The notes under the pieces are model-generated. The model did no database searches and was not told where the DNA came from. It was given only the letters and a program-made list of their open reading frames with translations. A program made the translations under genes and the position numbers. DNA of 12,145 bases from CAYYAQ01 sp964469555 (GTDB taxonomy: Bacteria; Planctomycetota; UBA1135; UBA2386), in contig CAYYAQ010000156.1 of NCBI GenBank assembly GCA_964469555.1, positions 1-12,145 of the forward strand, written 5' to 3'. Positions 7,732 through 12,145 of the stretch are shown piece by piece; position 1 is the stretch's first letter; every line of letters starts with the position of its first letter.

Positions 7732-7743
7732 CGTTCCGGAACG
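7732..7743. promoter_or_regulatory. 12-bp perfect palindrome CGTTCCGGAACG, candidate operator
   Basis: CGTTCCGGAACG is exactly self-complementary and lies in the divergent intergenic region, about 115 bp upstream of the start of the leftward lipoprotein gene. Its size and symmetry suit a site for a dimeric regulator. A single copy was seen, and a chance palindrome cannot be excluded. Confidence 0.3.
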
Positions 7744-7810
7744 CCCCTTGCCACCAGAGTTAGCGTCGAAGCGTCAAGTGGGTGTGCGGCTGATGGACGA
7801 TACTCGGGGA

Positions 7811-8030
7811 GCTTCATTTGCATGAAGGCATACGTGCTCGTAGCTGGTGCTTGGGGAAGGCCAGCTGAGTGCTGTGAGGGCAGTGCGGGAGAAGGATGCC
7901 CTCGCTCCTCGCCGCCGAATCATGGGGATTTCGGTGGATGAGGGTTTCGTGTCGTGTGCGGTGGCCTGGGGGGGTTACCCACGACCGGCGTCCGCGGTGT
8001 CTTCGCGCCACCGCGGGCGCCTTTATTTAA
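7811..8030 (+). ncRNA. Candidate structured RNA or mRNA leader ending in an intrinsic terminator
   Basis: Six consecutive inverted repeats can fold in tandem: CTTCAT/ATGAAG (7812-7827), AGCTGG/CCAGCT (7842-7866), GAGGGCA/TGCCCTC (7876-7903), CCGCCGAA/TTCGGTGG with one wobble (7912-7937), GTCGTG/CACGAC (7951-7985), and a 13-bp stem with one wobble (7987-8021) followed by TTTATTTAA. In both imperfect stems the non-Watson-Crick pair is G-U only on the + strand and A-C on the other, so the + strand is the likely RNA. GATACT at 7799-7804 would place a start near 7811, but no -35 is clear. I found no match to tmRNA, RNase P, SRP RNA, 6S or riboswitches I can recall. It could be a free small RNA or an attenuating leader of the gene at 8119. 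Confidence 0.45.
7987..8030 (+). terminator. Rho-independent terminator-like hairpin with T-rich tail
   Basis: GGCGTCCGCGGTG (7987-7999) pairs with CACCGCGGGCGCC (8009-8021) across a 9-nt loop. This gives a 13-bp GC-rich stem with a single T-G wobble, and TTTATTTAA follows immediately, an unusually AT-rich tract for this genome. It points along the + strand, yet no gene on that strand ends nearby. The next gene begins about 90 bp downstream, so it would either end a small RNA or act as an attenuator. Confidence 0.6.
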
Positions 8031-8032
8031 CG

Positions 8033-8058
8033 ACCGAGGTGTGGATCTTCACCTCGGT
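8033..8058. repeat. 9-bp perfect inverted repeat (stem-loop) in the leader of the metallopeptidase-like gene
   Basis: ACCGAGGTG (8033-8041) and CACCTCGGT (8050-8058) are exact reverse complements around an 8-nt spacer. The element starts 2 nt after the T-rich tail of the terminator-like hairpin. It has no T-run of its own, so it is more likely an RNA fold or a DNA-binding site than a second terminator. Confidence 0.5.
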
Positions 8059-8118
8059 GGGCACCGCGGAGAGCACGGCGGAATTATCCCGTCGCTGACA
8101 ACGTCTCGTCTGGCGAGT

Positions 8119-10386
8119 ATGACCAGTGTCATGCGGGCTGTACCGATTCTCCTCACCACCATCCTGGGCGTTATCCCGGGAGGCTGCACCCTCACTGGTG
8201 TCTCGGACTTTCCCGCCCAGCTGAATTCCCTGCCCGGTGCCGATGAGAGCCTGTTTGATCGGTTGCACAAAGCTCGCGAAGCAGTCTTGCAGGACGAGAC
8301 CGCTGCAGCGCTGCAACTCGTCGAGGAGAACCTCGAGAAGAACCCGCGGCATGTGAACAGCCACCGGCTGCGCCAGGACATCCTCCGGCAACGCGGTCGG
8401 ATCGGCCTGGTTCTCAGCGAGGCGGAGAGGCGCTTGGCGAACAGACCGGGAAGCGCCTCGGCGCACTACTTGATGGGCCGCGTGGAGGAGACTACTGAGG
8501 CCAAGCGGGCTGCCTTCCGCCGCGCGCTGGGTCACGATCGCGAGAACTTCTGGGGCTGGTACGGTTTCGCCTTCACGCTGATCCGAGAGGACAACGCCCG
8601 CGCCAGCGAGATCTACAGCTACCTGTGGGCGCAATCGAACCACCACATGCGGGTGGGGGTCGCGTTCGCGCAGAGCCTGCATCGCGGTGATCGTGCCGGT
8701 GACGCGTCCCGGATCTACCACGAAATCCGGCGCGCGCACCCGGGCATCGGGTCGGCGGGAATGGCAGAGACGCTGGTGCGCTCCAGGAGGCAGCCCCAGG
8801 CCTGGGCGTACCTGGTGGCCGCGCTGCGGGATCGATCGTTCGACGGTGCTGTTCGCGGGCTTGTCGCCGAGGTTTTCGACCGCGGCTTGCGTGACGACGC
8901 GGTGCAGCAGCTGCTCGACGTTCTCCGCACCGATGCGGAACGGATGCGGTACTTCGCGAAGGGCAGCCCAGGTCTGTTGGCGCAGCTGTTCCGGCGCGTC
9001 GGCGAATCGCAGGCGGCGCTGCGGGTGCTGCGGAGTTCTCCCCGGCTGCTGGCCGCTGAACGCCACGCGTATCGCCGCCTCCTGATCTCCTGCGATGGCG
9101 TCGCGGCGTTTCTCAGAGACCTCGAAGACGGCGCGATCCAGCCTCTCCTCGACGACGAGGGGAACCAGGTTCGCGGCCTTTGGAAGGCGCTGCTGTCCGG
9201 GCCGTGGATACGGGCGACCGATCCGCTGGCCGAGCCGTCGGGTTCCCTCGCGCTGACCCGGTCGCTGATGGAAGTCGGCTTCCTGGGATTCGCGGACCTC
9301 GTCGCGAGCAAGGCGTTGCTGCGGCACGGGGAAGCCGCATCGAGCTTGCGCCCGCTCCACGATGAGATCCGCAAGGAGATCGCGTTCGAATCCGGGCTGC
9401 GGCGAATCCTCACCAGTGGCTACGCGCGGTTCCGCGTGGATGGTTCCTCGATAACTCTCCGGCAGACGATGGACAAGGTGCGCGAGTTGTCGCTGCAGAC
9501 GATCGGCAGAGACGTGGTCGGGAAACCCAAGTTGTTCGAGTTGCCCTTCGTCGGCACTCTCGTCGACTCGCTGGGGCCTGGCTTGCCCGCACACCTGGCG
9601 AAGTACAACAAGCATCTCGTGATGGGCCAGCGCAACGCGCGCCCTGCCGAGGGCATGATCCTGACGCGGCTTTCGCGGCGTCACGTGGATCCCCTTCCCG
9701 ACGTGCCGCTGCCGCCGAGGACCATCGAGGTGATCGGCGAACACCGCGAACTCGAACCGTTTGAACAAGGCGACCTCGCGGGCATCGCCCTGCTCAACCA
9801 CTACGTCGTCGACATGGACGAGGTGCGCGCGTGGGCTGCCACCGTCGCCGCCCGACGTCGCATCTCGAAGGAGGACGGCGGCGTCTTGATGGCCGATCCC
9901 ATCCCCGAAGGCGTCGCTCCCAGGACTCCCGCGGGCGTGGAATGGCGGCTGTCCGTGCTGTCCCCCGTGGAGGACAAGGACCTTGAAATCGCGGTTCTCG
10001 ACATCATCCGCTGGCACGAGCAGGGCCACATGGTCGACTTCGGGCACCTTCTTCCGGTCGAGTGGCACCCGCTGCGCGCGATCGCCCTGACCGTGCGGAA
10101 CGGTTTTAGCGCACTCGCCGTGGCCTCGGAGATGGAGGCCCGTGCGGAATTGACCGCCCTCGCGATGAGCCCTCACACGCGATTGGTCGCCGCTCACATC
10201 GCCGGTTTCCTGACCGGAGACAGCGGTCAATCGCCTCACGCGCGTGGTTTCCGCGCGCTCGTGGACGACATCCTCGACGAGCTGCGCAAACGAGATGTAC
10301 CAAAGTCCGATGTGCGGCACTGGCACCGTGTGGATCCGCACACCCTCCGGGACGTCGCCCGGCACCTTCTCAAGCGCCTTTGGTAG
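8119..10386 (+). CDS. Lipoprotein with TPR-like N-region and C-terminal HEQGH zinc-metallopeptidase-like domain
   Basis: The 755-residue product (from ATG 8119; ATG 8131 is equally possible) starts with a signal peptide leading to IPGGC, with C23 as a possible lipid-anchored cysteine, although Pro at -3 is unusual in a lipobox. Residues about 40-330 are helical with TPR-like units (such as AAALQLVEENLEKNP and SASAHYLMGRVEE). After a less regular middle region, the C-terminus contains WHEQGH (H633, E634, H637), an HExxH zinc motif. About 34-40 residues later comes ASEMEARAELTAL, with glutamates at 671, 673 and 677 that could be the third ligand, as in gluzincins. I infer a zinc peptidase or a relative, anchored in the envelope, but do not recognise the family. 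The frame is open upstream to 7954, but that stretch overlaps the hairpins and lacks a signal sequence. No strong Shine-Dalgarno is seen. Confidence 0.82.
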   Translation: MTSVMRAVPILLTTILGVIPGGCTLTGVSDFPAQLNSLPGADESLFDRLHKAREAVLQDETAAALQLVEENLEKNPRHVNSHRLRQDILRQRGRIGLVLSEAERRLANRPGSASAHYLMGRVEETTEAKRAAFRRALGHDRENFWGWYGFAFTLIREDNARASEIYSYLWAQSNHHMRVGVAFAQSLHRGDRAGDASRIYHEIRRAHPGIGSAGMAETLVRSRRQPQAWAYLVAALRDRSFDGAVRGLVAEVFDRGLRDDAVQQLLDVLRTDAERMRYFAKGSPGLLAQLFRRVGESQAALRVLRSSPRLLAAERHAYRRLLISCDGVAAFLRDLEDGAIQPLLDDEGNQVRGLWKALLSGPWIRATDPLAEPSGSLALTRSLMEVGFLGFADLVASKALLRHGEAASSLRPLHDEIRKEIAFESGLRRILTSGYARFRVDGSSITLRQTMDKVRELSLQTIGRDVVGKPKLFELPFVGTLVDSLGPGLPAHLAKYNKHLVMGQRNARPAEGMILTRLSRRHVDPLPDVPLPPRTIEVIGEHRELEPFEQGDLAGIALLNHYVVDMDEVRAWAATVAARRRISKEDGGVLMADPIPEGVAPRTPAGVEWRLSVLSPVEDKDLEIAVLDIIRWHEQGHMVDFGHLLPVEWHPLRAIALTVRNGFSALAVASEMEARAELTALAMSPHTRLVAAHIAGFLTGDSGQSPHARGFRALVDDILDELRKRDVPKSDVRHWHRVDPHTLRDVARHLLKRLW

Positions 10387-10392
10387 CGGAAT

Positions 10393-10415
10393 CCGGCCTC
10401 TGAGGGGCTGTCCGG
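10393..10415 (+). terminator. Weak hairpin after the metallopeptidase-like gene
   Basis: GCCTC (10396-10400) and GGGGC (10404-10408) can pair around TGA with one wobble, and flanking CCGG copies (10393-10396, 10412-10415) offer an alternative pairing. No T-run follows. It lies just 3' of the stop codon and could contribute to termination, but the evidence is thin. Confidence 0.22.
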
Positions 10416-10492
10416 AACGGGACTTGTAGGTATTACTGACCTGGACCGTCCCACTTCCTGAGGTCGATCGTGGGCTCGGCGCCCCCCGGAGC

Positions 10493-10498
10493 TACAAT
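10493..10498 (+). promoter_or_regulatory. Candidate -10 box (TACAAT) upstream of the tandem paralog pair
   Basis: TACAAT differs from the consensus at one position and lies about 73 bp before the ATG of the first paralog, in the 184-bp gap after the preceding gene. No good -35 is present at 16-18 bp spacing. It would give a leader of roughly 65 nt containing the hairpin at 10531-10549. Confidence 0.3.
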
Positions 10499-10530
10499 CG
10501 CGATCGCCCTATCCATAGTCGGATGTGCGG

Positions 10531-10549
10531 CTCCCGTCGCGCACGGGGG
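10531..10549 (+). repeat. Short stem-loop in the leader of the first paralog
   Basis: CTCCCGT (10531-10537) pairs with ACGGGGG (10543-10549), with one T-G wobble, around a 5-nt loop. It lies about 20 nt before the start codon and just upstream of the purine-rich AAAGAGA likely used as the ribosome-binding site. The wobble favours + strand RNA. A role in translation is possible but not shown. Confidence 0.3.
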
Positions 10550-10570
10550 CCGGCCGATAAAGAGAACATC

Positions 10571-11401
10571 ATGAGCCACCATCACCAACGATCGATCGCC
10601 TTCACGATCCTGCTCAGCCTGACTCTCGGAGTTCAGGGTTTCGGGCTCGCGGCCCAGAAAGCCAAATCGGCGTCGGCCAAGCCCGATCCCTGGGTCAAGG
10701 ACACACTGAAGTCCTACAAGAAGCTGATCTCGGACCGGAAGGGACTGAAGGATGCCGAGGCGATCGAACTCATCAACAAGCTGCACGAGAAGTACGAGGG
10801 GATGTGCGCCAAGGACAAGGCGGCGTACGCGAAGGGAATCGCGGACAGCCTGTTGAGCGGCAGGTGCAAGCGCAAGCCGACCAAGGACGGTCTCTACCGT
10901 TCGACGATCAAGGCGCTGAGCCTGACCGATAAGAACGGCAGCAGGTACCTCGCGAAGGCCTTCGACAACAAGAAGAAGTTCAAGAACAAGGAGTGGATCA
11001 ACTTGCGCGGCGACATGCTCGAGCACCTCGGGCGTTGCAAGGATCCGAAGTACATCGACTTCCTCGTCGATGTAGCGCTGAAGAACACGAGCGACACGCT
11101 GATGGCCAAGGCCGGCGGCGCGCTGAAGTACTACAAGGAGACGAAGCTGACGGTCCGCAAGGGGATCTCGAAGGTCCTGATCAAGAAGTTCGCGAACATC
11201 TACGACAACGCGCACAAGAATGGCAACTCTAATGATCCCGTGCGCAAGACATGGGAGAACCGGCACGCGGCAGTGTCCGACCCGTGGAACACGACGTTGC
11301 AGGCCTTGACGAGGCAGCACTACCGGTCGGCCAACGACTGGAACAGGTTCTGGAACAAGTACAAGAGCAAGAACTGGGACAAGCCGCTGAAGACCCGGTA
11401 G
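10571..11401 (+). CDS. Exported lysine-rich helical repeat protein, paralog A
   Basis: The 276-residue protein is not one I recognise. ATG 10571 is chosen because it gives a signal peptide (about 1-28, SIAFTILLSLTLGVQGFGLA, cleaved near LAAQ) and is preceded by a purine-rich AAAGAGA. The frame extends upstream to 10523 without a signal-like start. The mature part is basic and predicted helical, with about four amphipathic units. Examples are ELINKLHEKYEGM, LRGDMLEHLGRCKDPKYIDF and MAKAGGALKYYKETKLTVRK, which look like degenerate HEAT-type repeats. The C-terminus is rich in Trp, Asn and Lys (DPWNTTLQAL, NRFWNKYKSKNW). It has a clear paralog directly downstream, only 4 nt away, so the two are likely co-transcribed and possibly translationally coupled. 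Function is unknown; extracytoplasmic location is inferred. Confidence 0.8.
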   Translation: MSHHHQRSIAFTILLSLTLGVQGFGLAAQKAKSASAKPDPWVKDTLKSYKKLISDRKGLKDAEAIELINKLHEKYEGMCAKDKAAYAKGIADSLLSGRCKRKPTKDGLYRSTIKALSLTDKNGSRYLAKAFDNKKKFKNKEWINLRGDMLEHLGRCKDPKYIDFLVDVALKNTSDTLMAKAGGALKYYKETKLTVRKGISKVLIKKFANIYDNAHKNGNSNDPVRKTWENRHAAVSDPWNTTLQALTRQHYRSANDWNRFWNKYKSKNWDKPLKTR

Positions 11402-11405
11402 CACC

Positions 11406-12145
11406 ATGAGCAAGAGCACTCTCTCGGTCATGGCTTCCGTCTTGATGACGGTCGTGATGGCCGTCGGGTCGGTTGACTATTCGCGGAGTGCCCGGGCAGC
11501 GGCCCAGGAGAAGTCGCTCTCCGAGGGCGACATCAAGACGAAGCTCGCCGAGTTCAAGAAGCTGATCGGTGACGCGAAGGGTGCGAAGGATGTGGCGGCG
11601 ATCGCGATCCTCGACGAACTCCTGAAGGTCTACCCCAAGATGAAGCCTGCGGACCAGAACCGCTTCATCAAGGGAGTCAACGCGTGCCTGGCGCAGAAAA
11701 AGATCAAGCGGGAGTCGGGCAAGGGCAAGGCGGAGTTGTTCCACCGCGCGGTGCGCGCCCTCGGCTCGGTCGGGCCGAAGGCCAGCAAAGCCCTGCGGAC
11801 GGCCTACGAGGGGAAGACGAGCCGGAAGTTCAAAGGCCGGGAATGGGATTCCTTGAAGGCCGAGATGCTCGAGCAACTCGGCGTCAGCAAGGATCCCCGC
11901 AATGTCGACTTGCTTCTCGATGTCGCGCGTCGCGTGGACTCGGATCTGCTTCGACGGAAAGCCGGGGGGGCGCTGCGTCACTACGACAAGGCGAAGCTCA
12001 AGCAACGCAAGGAGATCTGCAAACAGTTGATCCGGGAGTGGATCAACATCGACTCGAACGCCCGCGGCACGACGGACCCCAACCTCGCGCAGCAGCGAGC
12101 CCGATCCGAACAGCGTCTCGCGAGCGTCTCCGGCCCCTGGAACGT
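11406..12145 (+). CDS. Exported helical repeat protein, paralog B (3' end outside window)
   Basis: The frame is open from ATG 11406 to the window edge (246 full codons), so the C-terminus is missing. The product starts with a signal peptide (MSKSTLSVMASVLMTVVMAV..., cleavage likely after ARA or AAA near residue 35). It then aligns with the preceding gene product along most of its length. For example, LKAEMLEQLGVSKDPRNVDL and RRKAGGALRHYDKAKL match LRGDMLEHLGRCKDPKYIDF and MAKAGGALKYYKETKL, with about half the residues identical over that 49-residue block. Both also share a late GPWN/DPWN motif. This copy has more Arg and fewer Lys and Asn than its neighbour, so the pair is an older duplication that has diverged. 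Start codons are separated by one gene length and a 4-nt gap. No recognised family or function. Confidence 0.8.
   Translation, partial: MSKSTLSVMASVLMTVVMAVGSVDYSRSARAAAQEKSLSEGDIKTKLAEFKKLIGDAKGAKDVAAIAILDELLKVYPKMKPADQNRFIKGVNACLAQKKIKRESGKGKAELFHRAVRALGSVGPKASKALRTAYEGKTSRKFKGREWDSLKAEMLEQLGVSKDPRNVDLLLDVARRVDSDLLRRKAGGALRHYDKAKLKQRKEICKQLIREWINIDSNARGTTDPNLAQQRARSEQRLASVSGPWN

Larger units (their letters stand above)
7618..8118. other. 501-bp non-coding divergent intergenic region
   Basis: This is the only long stretch without a convincing gene. It separates two divergent lipoprotein genes. From left to right it holds a start-proximal stretch with nothing recognisable, a 12-bp palindrome (7732-7743), a candidate -10 (GATACT, 7799-7804), a series of stem-loops (7812-7985), a strong terminator-like stem with a T-rich tract (7987-8030), a further 9-bp stem-loop (8033-8058), and about 60 bp leading into the next gene. 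Open frames crossing it have no GC bias at third positions and no family resemblance. Confidence 0.7.

Noticed and set aside
7822..7941. 39-codon + strand frame (MKAYVLVAGAWGRP...) within the hairpin array, possible leader peptide
   Set aside because: A GGGGAG lies 10 nt upstream, but third positions are not GC-biased and the stem-loops explain the sequence better. It could be revisited if the region is shown to be an attenuator.
8023..10365. Very long - strand open frame opposite the metallopeptidase-like gene (about 780 codons)
   Set aside because: It lacks a signal peptide or motifs and mirrors the codon pattern of the real + strand gene, which carries a signal peptide, repeats and HEQGH.

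Overview
The window is a GC-rich bacterial chromosome segment with strongly GC-biased third codon positions. It is dominated by exported proteins: signal peptides, two lipoproteins, TPR and HEAT-type repeats, and a VWA protein joined to a helical-repeat region. This mix, with few cytoplasmic housekeeping genes, is most like a planctomycete or a related deep-branching environmental lineage. That is an inference from protein style, because no rRNA or taxonomic marker gene is present.

Layout. At the left edge is the 3' end of a trypsin-like HtrA/DegP-type protease with an intact His/Asp/Ser triad and no visible PDZ domain (3-623, +). It is followed by a complete exported thioredoxin-fold/DUF255 (YyaL/SSP411-type) protein (686-2911, +). 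A VWA protein converges on it (2933-4477, -), and the 21-bp gap between the two stop codons is filled by a hairpin. A small unknown gene (4525-4908, -) lies upstream of the VWA gene. It diverges, across only 12 bp, from a two-domain GNAT acetyltransferase (4921-5820, +). The GNAT gene converges, again with a 21-bp gap, on a TPR lipoprotein gene (5842-7617, -).

The 501-bp region 7618-8118 is the only large non-coding stretch. It separates two divergent lipoprotein genes. It holds a 12-bp palindrome and a run of perfect or near-perfect stem-loops (about 7811-8058), including a 13-bp GC-rich stem followed by a T-rich tract that looks like an intrinsic terminator on the + strand. G-U wobbles in the stems also favour + strand RNA. 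This is the best candidate here for something undescribed: a structured small RNA, or a leader/attenuator of the downstream gene.

That downstream gene (8119-10386, +) encodes a TPR lipoprotein with a C-terminal HEQGH zinc-peptidase-like motif. To its right are two tandem, paralogous, exported, lysine-rich repeat proteins spaced by 4 nt (10571-11401 and 11406 to the window end, +); the second is cut by the edge.

No mobile element, CRISPR array, tRNA or rRNA was seen. Functional links are limited: most genes appear to concern envelope or extracytoplasmic protein handling (protease, thioredoxin-fold protein, VWA adhesion/scaffold, TPR lipoproteins, possible metallopeptidase), but no known pathway or complex is assembled from them.
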